Shown one piece after another: positions 1-5,906 of a DNA stretch of 7,348 nt. This DNA comes from Acidimicrobiia bacterium. Lineage in GTDB: Bacteria; Actinomycetota; Acidimicrobiia; Spongiisociales; UBA5794. The translations under genes were made by a program, and so were the position numbers. How positions within the stretch are numbered: the stretch's first letter is position 1; every line of letters starts with the position of its first letter. A model generated the notes under the pieces. That model worked only from the letters and a program-made list of their open reading frames with translations. It searched no databases and was not told where the DNA came from. The DNA lies in the NCBI GenBank assembly GCA_029934555.1, contig JAOZMA010000024.1:6712-14059 (forward strand), read 5' to 3'.

Positions 1-16
1 GATCGAGCGTATTCAC
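1..16 (-). CDS. rplS: 50S ribosomal protein L19, first five codons only (partial)
   Basis: A GTG codon at 16-14 on the minus strand opens a frame reading M-N-T-L-D before the window ends. It is preceded by a strong Shine-Dalgarno sequence (GGAGGA at 26-21) four bases upstream. MNTLD is a familiar beginning for L19 proteins, and L19 lies directly downstream of trmD in most bacteria (the rpsP-rimM-trmD-rplS order), which is its position here. The protein stabilises the bridge between the 30S and 50S subunits. Only five residues are visible, so the call rests on synteny, the ribosome binding site and the N-terminal residues. Any other gene starting here would be surprising but cannot be excluded from the window. 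Confidence 0.7.
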
Positions 17-59
17 GAGGTCCTCCAGAGAAAAGGGGGGAAGGGGTGAGTGGATTGTA
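17..59 (-). promoter_or_regulatory. rplS leader: candidate -10 box, homopyrimidine tract and Shine-Dalgarno
   Basis: On the minus strand a TACAAT hexamer (59-54) is a good -10 candidate, but no convincing -35 is seen 16-19 bases upstream. The sense strand then has a 20-base pure pyrimidine tract (46-27). It ends in GGAGGA (26-21), four bases before the GTG at 16. This could give rplS a promoter of its own in addition to read-through from trmD. The ribosome binding site is clear; the promoter is a guess from one hexamer. Confidence 0.4.
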
Positions 60-85
60 GCGGCCAGAGAAGCTAAATGGGATTG

Positions 86-167
86 AGTAGATCAGTAGAG
101 CAGGAGCAAGTAGAGCAGTACCGAAGAGAGGCTTCCGGGTACTGATCTACTGCGCTACTGATCTACT
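86..167. repeat. Imperfect inverted repeat (foldback) of 8-bp units between trmD and rplS
   Basis: The outer arms 86-103 and 150-167 pair over 18 positions with one mismatch (99/154). The inner arms 111-122 and 138-149 pair over 12 positions with one mismatch (115/145). Bases 104-110 bulge on the left, and the loop is about 15 nt with a possible small GAAG/CTTC stem. Each arm is itself a short tandem array: the right arm read on the minus strand gives GTAGATCA, GTAGCGCA, GTAGATCA, GTACCCGG, and the left arm on the plus strand gives similar units. The trmD stop codon (157-155) lies inside the right arm. No U-run follows on the trmD sense strand, so it is not a standard intrinsic terminator. 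It may act as an mRNA processing or attenuation structure, or be a REP-like repeat element. Confidence 0.8.
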
Positions 168-829
168 TCTCCCAACAGATCCGGCCGGCGTTCCCGCGTT
201 CGCTCCTCACGTTGCTCCTGTCGCCACTCTTCGATCTTCGCGTGGTCGCCGCTGCGGAGGATGTCGGGAACGGTCCAGCCCCGGAACTCGGCGGGTCGCG
301 TGTATTGGGGCTCTTCGAGGAGGCCGTCGCGGAAGCTCTCGGTCTCAACGGATGTGGGGTTGCCGACCACACCGTCGAGCAATCGTGTCACCCCTTCGAT
401 GACGGCAAGAGCTGCCACCTCGCCACCGAGCAGTACGTAGTCGCCGATGGAGATCTCCTCGTCGATGAAGTGCTCTGCGATTCGTTCATCGACACCTTCG
501 TAGCGTCCGCAAACGACCGTGATCTCGTCGAGCATCGCCCACCGGTCGAGCGTCGCCTGATCCAACGGGCGGCCACCGGGGGTGAACAAGATCCGGTGTG
601 TGTCCGCCAGCGGGTCGAGCGCCGCGGCGAGCGGTTCGACCATCATCACCATGCCTGCACCGCCGCCGAACGGGGAATCGTCGATCTGCCGGTGGACCCC
701 TTTGCCCTGCTCCCGAAGATCGTGGAGCACCACGTCGAGTGTGCCTTCCTCCCTGGCTTTGCCGACCAGGCTCGTGTCGAGGGGCGAAGTGAAGAACTCG
801 GGGAAGATCGTGATGACGTTGATCCGCAT
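155..829 (-). CDS. trmD: tRNA (guanine-N1)-methyltransferase TrmD
   Basis: This 224-residue SpoU-TrmD (SPOUT) enzyme transfers a methyl group from S-adenosylmethionine to N1 of G37 next to the anticodon of tRNAs reading CUN, CCN and CGG, which prevents +1 frameshifting. The start MRINVITIFPEFF is typical. The trefoil-knot SAM site is seen as VVCGRYEGVDERI (105-117) and ISIGDYVLLGGE (126-137). SFRDGLLEEPQYTRP (165-179) contains the probable catalytic aspartate D168. Length matches the family and no key motif is missing. Its start is 10 bp after the tetR stop, with only a weak AGG-like sequence upstream, so it probably depends on transcription and perhaps reinitiation from the cof operon. rplS follows, as is usual, but rimM and rpsP are not upstream. 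The last codons and the TAG stop are encoded by one arm of a repeat hairpin. Confidence 0.97.
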   Translation of the reverse strand: MRINVITIFPEFFTSPLDTSLVGKAREEGTLDVVLHDLREQGKGVHRQIDDSPFGGGAGMVMMVEPLAAALDPLADTHRILFTPGGRPLDQATLDRWAMLDEITVVCGRYEGVDERIAEHFIDEEISIGDYVLLGGEVAALAVIEGVTRLLDGVVGNPTSVETESFRDGLLEEPQYTRPAEFRGWTVPDILRSGDHAKIEEWRQEQREERTRERRPDLLGEVDQ

Positions 830-839
830 AACGGTGACG

Positions 840-1421
840 CTACCTGCGTAGGCCGTTCACCAGAAACGCAGCGGTCGACTCGGCGATCTCGTGAACGTGT
901 TGTTTGGGTTCGGGCAGGTCCATCACGACACGGCCGCCTGCCATCATCGCGTCCTGGATGAGACGCCCGACGAGGGGTCCTGGAAGCTCTACGAACACGC
1001 CACCTGATACCCCGGATCGATAGATGTCCATGACCTCGTTGGACAGCGCTCGATGGGAATCACCGATCGCTTCTTGAGCGTCCATCGACAGTCGGGGAAC
1101 CTCTGTGTGGAGGATCAAGCCCAGGTGGTCTATACCGACGAACTCGACGAAGCGAACCGTCAACTCCCGAAGCCGCAGATCGGGGGAGATGTCCGGATCG
1201 ACTTCGGCGAGAAGCTCATCGATGAGCACCGGGAGGTCTCGCTGCACGAGTTGCACCAGCAGATCTTCCTTCGAAGCGAAGTGCTCGTAGAACGTCGTAC
1301 GCCCGATGTCTGCCTCGGCTGAGATGTCGGCATGCGAGGTGGCCTCGTATCCGAGCTCCCGGAACAGCCGGGTGGCGGCGTCGAACAGCTCATCTCTTGT
1401 GTCGTCGGCAGCGCGTTTCAT
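840..1421 (-). CDS. TetR/AcrR-family transcriptional regulator
   Basis: A 193-residue protein. Residues 8-55 form the TetR helix-turn-helix domain: DELFDAATRLFRELGYEATS, then ADISAEADIGRTTFYEHFASKEDLL with the usual tyrosine-x-x-F-x-x-K-E-D-L end of the DNA-binding region. Residues from about 60 on are a variable helical ligand and dimer domain, which does not reveal the ligand. The frame is open far upstream, but the true start is the ATG at 1421. It overlaps the cofH stop as ATGA and has GGAGGA five bases upstream. It closes the mfs-cofG-cofH run, and TetR proteins next to MFS exporters commonly repress them. It may therefore autoregulate the whole operon from the promoter at about 5840-5871. 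That link is inferred from position; candidate operators are listed separately. Confidence 0.93.
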   Translation of the reverse strand: MKRAADDTRDELFDAATRLFRELGYEATSHADISAEADIGRTTFYEHFASKEDLLVQLVQRDLPVLIDELLAEVDPDISPDLRLRELTVRFVEFVGIDHLGLILHTEVPRLSMDAQEAIGDSHRALSNEVMDIYRSGVSGGVFVELPGPLVGRLIQDAMMAGGRVVMDLPEPKQHVHEIAESTAAFLVNGLRR

Positions 1422-3301
1422 GGGGTTCCTCCAACGACTCGGATCGTCGGCGCGGGACGGTACAGGGTCGTACGCCGCTGTGGCACCCGCCCGATCGACT
1501 CGATCGCAGCGGTGAAGTCTTCGGCGCCCATCATCGGTCCGTGGGCCGCCCCGGCCGCGGCCGAGATGTACTCGTCCATCAGCGTGCCTCCGAGGTCGTT
1601 CGCTCCGGCCGTGAGGAGCGTCAGGCCCGCCTCGAGTCCGAGCTTCACCCATGAAGCCTGGATGTTGTTGATGAGGCCATCGAACGCGATCCGTGCAACC
1701 GAGTGAACAAGCACGACTTCGTCCCACGTCGGGCCCGGTCGGGCTGCGCCGCGGAGATAGATCGGTGCTCCCATGTGAACGAACGGGAGGGGAACGAACT
1801 CGGTGAACCCACCGGTGATCCGCTGGATGACACGCAGCGTCTCGATGTGGTTCGCCCAGGCTGCCGGATCGTCGATGTGGCCGAACATCATCGTGGCCGT
1901 CGATCGGAGTCCGAGGTCGTGAGCGGTCAACATCACTTCTGCCCACTGCGCCGTCCGGATCTTGTCGGGGCAGAGATGTTCCCTGACGCGATCGTCGAGG
2001 ATCTCGGCGGCCGTCCCCGGAAGTGTGCCGAGCCCGGCTTCGCGCAGCATGATGAGGAACTCCCGGACCGGGATCCCAAGCGTCTCCGCTCCCTGCCACA
2101 CCTCGAGTGGCGTGAACCCGTGAACGTGCATGCCGGGGACCGCTTCTTTGATCGACTCGAGAACGGTGATGTAGAATTGCCCGGTGAAGTCGGGGTGGAT
2201 TCCCCCCTGGAGGCAGACTTCGGTCGCGCCGCGGTTCCATGCCTCGACAGAGCGTTCGACGACGTGGGGAACGGTCAGCAGATACGGGTCCTCACGCAGG
2301 TTCAGGGACCGCGGTCCCTTCGAGAACGCGCAGAAACCACACTTGTACGTGCACTGGTTCGTGTAGTTGATATTCCGGTTCACGACGAACGACACGGTCT
2401 CACCGTTGGCGTGCTGCCGGAGAATGTCGGCCACGGATGCGATCGCATCGACCTCGGTCCCTCTCGCCTCGAAGAGACGCTGGACTTCATCCCTGCTCGG
2501 GCGATGGCCCTCGAGCGAACGGTCAAGGATGCGACGCAGTTCGCCGCGAATCGCGTCTCCCCCGCCCATGTGGGGTTCACTGGCCCATGCATCATCGTTC
2601 CACTGAGCGGAGAACCGACCCGGTGGGTGGGGCGCTGGGAGATCCTTGCCCGGAGCCCAATCCGTGCGGGCACGCACAACACCGGATGCATCGACGAGGT
2701 CGAGATACGTTTTGAAAGCGTCAGCAGTGAGATGCTTCCGTGCCTGATCGATGGTCACTTCCGTGGGAAACGCTGTTCGCTCGATGAGAGGGAACGGCAG
2801 AACGTCGCGAAGTTGGCCGATCGTATCCGTGTTCCACCCTCGCAAGAGAAGGTCCGTCGCTCCGGCTTCGACCGCCGTCAGCGCTTCTTCAACGGTGTCG
2901 ACGAAAGTGGATACTCTCGTCTTGATGCCCGGCAGGCCGGCGATCTGCGACCCGGCGGCCACTTTGCTTCGCCCGACGCGGAGGAAGGCCGCCTGGGTGC
3001 GGGAGAGCGCATCGATCGTGTCGGCCCTGTCGTCACTCGCGACGAGCGTCAGCTGCCATCCGGGCACACCATCCTTGTCAAGAGCAAGGGCACGTGCCGG
3101 ACTCGCCACGTAAGCAGGGGCACAGGCAGTTCCACCATCGCCGGCCACGGGCATGAGGCCGACGGAGTAGGACGCGACACAGTCCGCATCGGTCAGGGCT
3201 TCGACCTCGATCGTGGTCGATCCCTCACGACGCCTGCTCTCCGCCCATCGTTCAGCGATGGACTCGACTGGTCGCGTCCGAACGAATGTGATCATGGTCA
3301 T
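1418..3301 (-). CDS. cofH: FO synthase subunit 2 CofH with a long N-terminal LLM-like extension
   Basis: The C-terminal part, from about residue 249 to 627, is a complete CofH radical-SAM enzyme. It contains SFVVNRNINYTNQCTYKCGFCAF (304-326), with the 4Fe-4S cysteines C317, C321 and C324. CofH splits tyrosine with a 5'-deoxyadenosyl radical and joins the 4-hydroxybenzyl part to 5-amino-6-ribitylaminouracil; CofG then cyclises the product to FO. CofH proteins usually have about 350-390 residues; this one has 627. Residues 1-240 are extra. AYVASPARALALDKDGVPGW (63-82) and VEAGATDLLLRGWN (144-157) resemble segments near the start and end of luciferase-like flavin monooxygenases (SsuD type), with the middle of the barrel absent. 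A Pro-rich linker (about 212-247) follows. The start at 3301 overlaps the cofG stop as ATGA and has a good Shine-Dalgarno. An internal ATG at 2569 (M245) would give a normal-length CofH but has no ribosome binding site. The CofH call is very sure; the LLM call is moderate. Confidence 0.95.
   Translation of the reverse strand: MTMITFVRTRPVESIAERWAESRRREGSTTIEVEALTDADCVASYSVGLMPVAGDGGTACAPAYVASPARALALDKDGVPGWQLTLVASDDRADTIDALSRTQAAFLRVGRSKVAAGSQIAGLPGIKTRVSTFVDTVEEALTAVEAGATDLLLRGWNTDTIGQLRDVLPFPLIERTAFPTEVTIDQARKHLTADAFKTYLDLVDASGVVRARTDWAPGKDLPAPHPPGRFSAQWNDDAWASEPHMGGGDAIRGELRRILDRSLEGHRPSRDEVQRLFEARGTEVDAIASVADILRQHANGETVSFVVNRNINYTNQCTYKCGFCAFSKGPRSLNLREDPYLLTVPHVVERSVEAWNRGATEVCLQGGIHPDFTGQFYITVLESIKEAVPGMHVHGFTPLEVWQGAETLGIPVREFLIMLREAGLGTLPGTAAEILDDRVREHLCPDKIRTAQWAEVMLTAHDLGLRSTATMMFGHIDDPAAWANHIETLRVIQRITGGFTEFVPLPFVHMGAPIYLRGAARPGPTWDEVVLVHSVARIAFDGLINNIQASWVKLGLEAGLTLLTAGANDLGGTLMDEYISAAAGAAHGPMMGAEDFTAAIESIGRVPQRRTTLYRPAPTIRVVGGTP
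1427..1432 (-). promoter_or_regulatory. Ribosome binding site fixing the tetR start
   Basis: GGAGGA on the minus strand, five bases before the ATG at 1421 and lying inside the last codons of cofH. It decides the start of the regulator, whose reading frame is open for another 270 codons upstream, and supports translational coupling to cofH. Confidence 0.8.
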
Positions 3302-4434
3302 GTGGTCGCCTTCTCCTCGACCACAGCGTACGCCTCATCGTCCGCTCTGCCGACGAGTTTGGTCAGCAACGCCGGGTCGAGCCAGCGATCGTTGGCGAAC
3401 TCCGGGTAGACCGGCAGACGCGGCCGGAGATCGAAGCCGGCGTGCTCGGTGATGGACCGCAGATGGTCGAGGTGCGGCCAGGGGGCTTCTGGGTTCACCC
3501 AGTCGATCGTCAGTGGCGAGACACCGCCCCAGTCGTTGATGCCCGCATCGAGGTAGATGCCGAAGTCGTCGGTGAGGTTGGGCGGCACTTGCACGTTCAT
3601 CTCCTCACCGAAGATCCAGCGGGCCAGCGCCACAACAGTGGAGAAGAACTCGATCGTGGGCGGGTCGACCCCTCGCATCCGGGTATCCGCTTTCGGTCGG
3701 AAGTTCTGCACGATGATCTCCTGGAGGTGACCGTGGCGTTTGTGCGTCTCGGCGAGAGCGAAGAGGCTCTCGATGATCTCCGTCGGCGTCTCTCCGATGC
3801 CGACGAGGATCCCGGTCGTGAACGGGATGCTGAGTCGCCCGGCCGTCTCGATCGTCTCCATCCGTGCAACCGGGTCTTTATCAGGGCAGTCGTAGTGCGG
3901 CATCCCCGGTTCCATCAGACGGGGCGAGATGTTCTCCAGCATGAGACCGAGAGACGGGTTCGATCGCCGGAGTGCCCGTTGCGTCTCCTCATCCATGAGC
4001 CCCGGGTTCGCGTGGGGGAAGACCGACGTTTCGCCGGCAATGCGCTCGGTCATGTGCTGGACGTATTCGAGCGTCGACTTGTAGCCGTTGTCGCTCAAGA
4101 AGTCTCGTGCCGCAGGCCAGCGATCCTCCGGCCGGTCACCGAGGGTGACCAGGGCTTCGGTGCAACCATGCCGCTCCCCCGCGCGTACGACAGCCATCAC
4201 CTCGTCGGGGGTCATGTAGACACCCCCTGCGCCCGGTGGCTTGGCGAACGTGCAGTACGTGCATCGGTCGCGGCACATCGTGGTCAGCGGGATGAACACC
4301 TTCCGGCTGTAGCTGACGGTCCTGCCCTTTCCCTCGTCGCGAAGTCGCCGGGCCTCACCGAACAACGCTTCTGTTGGAGATGCGCCGGTGAGGAGGCGGT
4401 ACGCGAGATCGGGGTCTGGCACCGGGAACGACAT
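3298..4434 (-). CDS. cofG: FO synthase subunit 1 CofG (7,8-didemethyl-8-hydroxy-5-deazariboflavin synthase)
   Basis: A 378-residue radical-SAM protein. The cluster motif is CRDRCTYC, with cysteines 54, 58 and 61, preceded by VSYSRKVFIPLTTM. Other CofG-type segments include LVTLGDRPE, the LGLMLENISPRLM stretch with the following DPVARMETIETAG, the GILVGIGET glycine-rich strand, IVQNFRPKADTRM and GINDWGGVSPLT. CofG takes the CofH product and, with a 5'-deoxyadenosyl radical, closes the ring and releases ammonia to give FO. Its length is normal for a stand-alone CofG. It starts 12 bp after the MFS stop with only a weak ribosome binding site, so it is probably translated from the same mRNA, and its stop overlaps the cofH start. 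In most actinobacteria both halves are fused as FbiC; here they are separate and in different frames. Confidence 0.97.
   Translation of the reverse strand: MSFPVPDPDLAYRLLTGASPTEALFGEARRLRDEGKGRTVSYSRKVFIPLTTMCRDRCTYCTFAKPPGAGGVYMTPDEVMAVVRAGERHGCTEALVTLGDRPEDRWPAARDFLSDNGYKSTLEYVQHMTERIAGETSVFPHANPGLMDEETQRALRRSNPSLGLMLENISPRLMEPGMPHYDCPDKDPVARMETIETAGRLSIPFTTGILVGIGETPTEIIESLFALAETHKRHGHLQEIIVQNFRPKADTRMRGVDPPTIEFFSTVVALARWIFGEEMNVQVPPNLTDDFGIYLDAGINDWGGVSPLTIDWVNPEAPWPHLDHLRSITEHAGFDLRPRLPVYPEFANDRWLDPALLTKLVGRADDEAYAVVEEKATT
3309..3316 (-). promoter_or_regulatory. Ribosome binding site supporting the long form of CofH
   Basis: GGAGAAGG on the minus strand, seven bases before the ATG at 3301 and inside the last codons of cofG. 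It is the best ribosome binding site for cofH and favours translation of the N-terminal extension over a start at 2569. Confidence 0.75.
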
Positions 4435-4446
4435 CGACCGAACCTA

Positions 4447-5835
4447 TCACACCCCCGAATCCTCCGGAACCGTCGAGCCGGGGTCCTGCGATGTCCCTTG
4501 TTGAACGACATCCGGGATGTCGCGTTCGAGATGCCGCAACGGTGGGTACATCCAGGCAGCAGCCACAGCGACCATGACCATGATGCCGATGACGATGAAG
4601 AACAGGGCGTAGCCACGTCCGGGACCGGAACCGATAACGGAGCCAACCGAGTCGGACAACGCCCCGCCGTTCGCCATGAGAGGTTCGAAAACTCGGTCTG
4701 ATAGCGGTCCAACCAGCACGTAAGCAATCGGAATCGCTGCCTGGGCGATGAACCGTCGCACGGCGGAGATCCTTCCCTGGAGATCGGCCTCGACCTTCGC
4801 CAGCCAGAGCGCCTGGCTTGTCGCATTGATCGTCGGGACTATCAGCATGCCCATGAAGATGACGGCCGTCATCCAGTAGATCGAAGGGAAGAAACCGATC
4901 GCGGCGAAGGCCGCGCCGAGCAGCGCTCCCCCCACGACGAGTCCGAGGACACGCTCCTTCGGGCCGCCCCAGGCACTGGCCACGACAGATCCGATCAGCA
5001 TCCCGGTCGCCGAGATCGAAAACGCCGTGCCAAGGCCGGCTTCATTGGTGAGTGAGAGCCCGAGCGGGACGAACAGGGGGCCCATGAACCCGAAGGCGAA
5101 GTTCACGACGCCGAAGACGAGGAGAAGAGCGAATAGCCCGTGACGAGCGAACAGATACTGAAATCCGTACTTCGTCTCGTGCCAGAGGCTTCCCTCTCCT
5201 TCGGCCCCCGCCTCGGTCATCGCCGGCTTCGGGAAGCGGACGATGAGAAGTGTGGTGACGGCAACCAGGAAGGTTGCCACGTCGATAGCGAATACGAGGC
5301 CGATCCCCGAGAACGCCAGAACGAACCCGGCGATGATCGGGCCACCGAGTTCCCCCAGAGCATCGGCGAGTTGCACGAGGCCCGATGCCCGTCCGAACTG
5401 TTTCTGTGGAACGAGCACGGCCATGGCGGCCGAATACGCGGGCCACTGGAAAGCCTGGAATAGGCCGGAGATCGCGACGGCGATCGCTATGTTCCAAACG
5501 GTCAGTGAATCGGTGAGATAGAAGCCGATCAGCACGAGAGTTCCTATGCCTGCACCGGCATCCGCCAGAATCATCGCCTTTCTTCGGTCCCAGCGGTCGA
5601 CGAGTGCTCCGGCAAACGGTGTGATGATGAGCTGAGGAAGATGTGACGCGAGGAGCACGGCCGCGAGTTGCGTGACCGATCCGGTCTGCTGGAACACGTA
5701 GATGCTGAGAGCGAATGCCGTCAAGTTGGTACCGACCAGCGAGACCAGCTGTCCGGCCCACACCACGAAGAACGTTCTCATGCTGGGTCCGGAATCGGTC
5801 TCTGTTGCGGGCCGGGGTCGCTCGTCTGTCGACAT
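4447..5835 (-). CDS. MFS transporter, drug/macrolide-efflux (DHA3-like) type
   Basis: A 462-residue membrane protein with about twelve hydrophobic segments. Motif A of the major facilitator superfamily is clear in the loop after TM2: FAGALVDRWDRRKAMILAD (about 74-92). This DRWDRRK form is typical of the MefA/EntS-like efflux group. The first 18 residues are polar and cytoplasmic, the central loop (about 201-222) is acidic and hydrophilic, and the C-terminal tail after the last helix is soluble. The frame is open to 5922, but the ATG at 5835 is chosen because a TTGACA/GACAAT promoter lies immediately upstream and would start the mRNA at this ATG. It is the first gene of the cof operon. It could export a drug sensed by the TetR protein, or a deazaflavin such as FO; the sequence does not decide the substrate. 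Confidence 0.9.
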   Translation of the reverse strand: MSTDERPRPATETDSGPSMRTFFVVWAGQLVSLVGTNLTAFALSIYVFQQTGSVTQLAAVLLASHLPQLIITPFAGALVDRWDRRKAMILADAGAGIGTLVLIGFYLTDSLTVWNIAIAVAISGLFQAFQWPAYSAAMAVLVPQKQFGRASGLVQLADALGELGGPIIAGFVLAFSGIGLVFAIDVATFLVAVTTLLIVRFPKPAMTEAGAEGEGSLWHETKYGFQYLFARHGLFALLLVFGVVNFAFGFMGPLFVPLGLSLTNEAGLGTAFSISATGMLIGSVVASAWGGPKERVLGLVVGGALLGAAFAAIGFFPSIYWMTAVIFMGMLIVPTINATSQALWLAKVEADLQGRISAVRRFIAQAAIPIAYVLVGPLSDRVFEPLMANGGALSDSVGSVIGSGPGRGYALFFIVIGIMVMVAVAAAWMYPPLRHLERDIPDVVQQGTSQDPGSTVPEDSGV

Positions 5836-5871
5836 CTGCCGTATTGTCGGTACTTCCCGACCATATGTCAA
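5836..5871 (-). promoter_or_regulatory. Leaderless promoter of the mfs-cofG-cofH-tetR operon
   Basis: On the minus strand a perfect -35 TTGACA (5871-5866) is followed after exactly 17 bp by GACAAT (5848-5843), a 4/6 match to TATAAT. Only seven bases separate the -10 from the ATG at 5835. Transcription would therefore start at or within one base of the initiation codon, giving a leaderless mRNA. This agrees with the lack of a Shine-Dalgarno sequence here. Confidence 0.75.
5846..5861. promoter_or_regulatory. Inverted repeat GTCGG-N6-CCGAC in the mfs core promoter (candidate operator)
   Basis: A perfect 5-bp inverted repeat with a 6-bp spacer overlaps the -10 box and the -10/-35 spacer of the mfs promoter. 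Its size and position suit a TetR-family operator that would block RNA polymerase. The arms are short, so chance is a real alternative. Confidence 0.4.
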
Positions 5872-5879
5872 ACGATGGT
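5860..5879. promoter_or_regulatory. Inverted repeat ACCAT-N10-ATGGT around the -35 box (candidate operator)
   Basis: A perfect 5-bp inverted repeat spanning 20 bp encloses the TTGACA -35 of the mfs promoter. It also lies just upstream of the promoter of the divergent lipoprotein gene. It could be a second regulator half-site pair, adjoining the GTCGG/CCGAC repeat. The evidence is symmetry and position only. Confidence 0.3.
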
Positions 5880-5906
5880 TCGCGAGTTCTTCGGTAGGCT
5901 CGCCCG
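5872..5906 (+). promoter_or_regulatory. Leaderless promoter candidate of the lipoprotein gene
   Basis: TAGGCT at 5895-5900 is a classical actinobacterial -10 sequence. Six bases follow it before the ATG at 5907, so +1 would fall on the A of the start codon. The -35 region (about 5872-5877, ACGATG) is weak. No good Shine-Dalgarno precedes the gene, which agrees with leaderless expression. Confidence 0.55.

Noticed and set aside
33..46. G-quadruplex in the rplS leader.
   Set aside because: Only two clear G-runs (six and four bases) are present; four separated runs are needed for a standard intramolecular quadruplex.
86..167. Intrinsic terminator after trmD.
   Set aside because: The hairpin is AT/GC mixed with a bulge and is not followed by a U-run on the trmD sense strand, and rplS lies just downstream.
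840..2240. A 466-codon open frame containing tetR as its C-terminal part.
   Set aside because: The first 273 codons run inside cofH in another frame and look like low-complexity Arg/Pro/Ser-rich shadow translation. TetR homology begins at the ATG at 1421, which has its own GGAGGA site.
1703..3409. A 568-codon open frame on the plus strand opposite cofH.
   Set aside because: It is antisense to a clear CofH, its composition is the charged pattern typical of the complement of a GC-rich gene, and it matches no known protein to my eye.
3442..4701. A 419-codon open frame on the plus strand opposite cofG and the end of the MFS gene.
   Set aside because: It lies antisense across two well-supported genes and their junction and has no recognisable domain or ribosome binding site.
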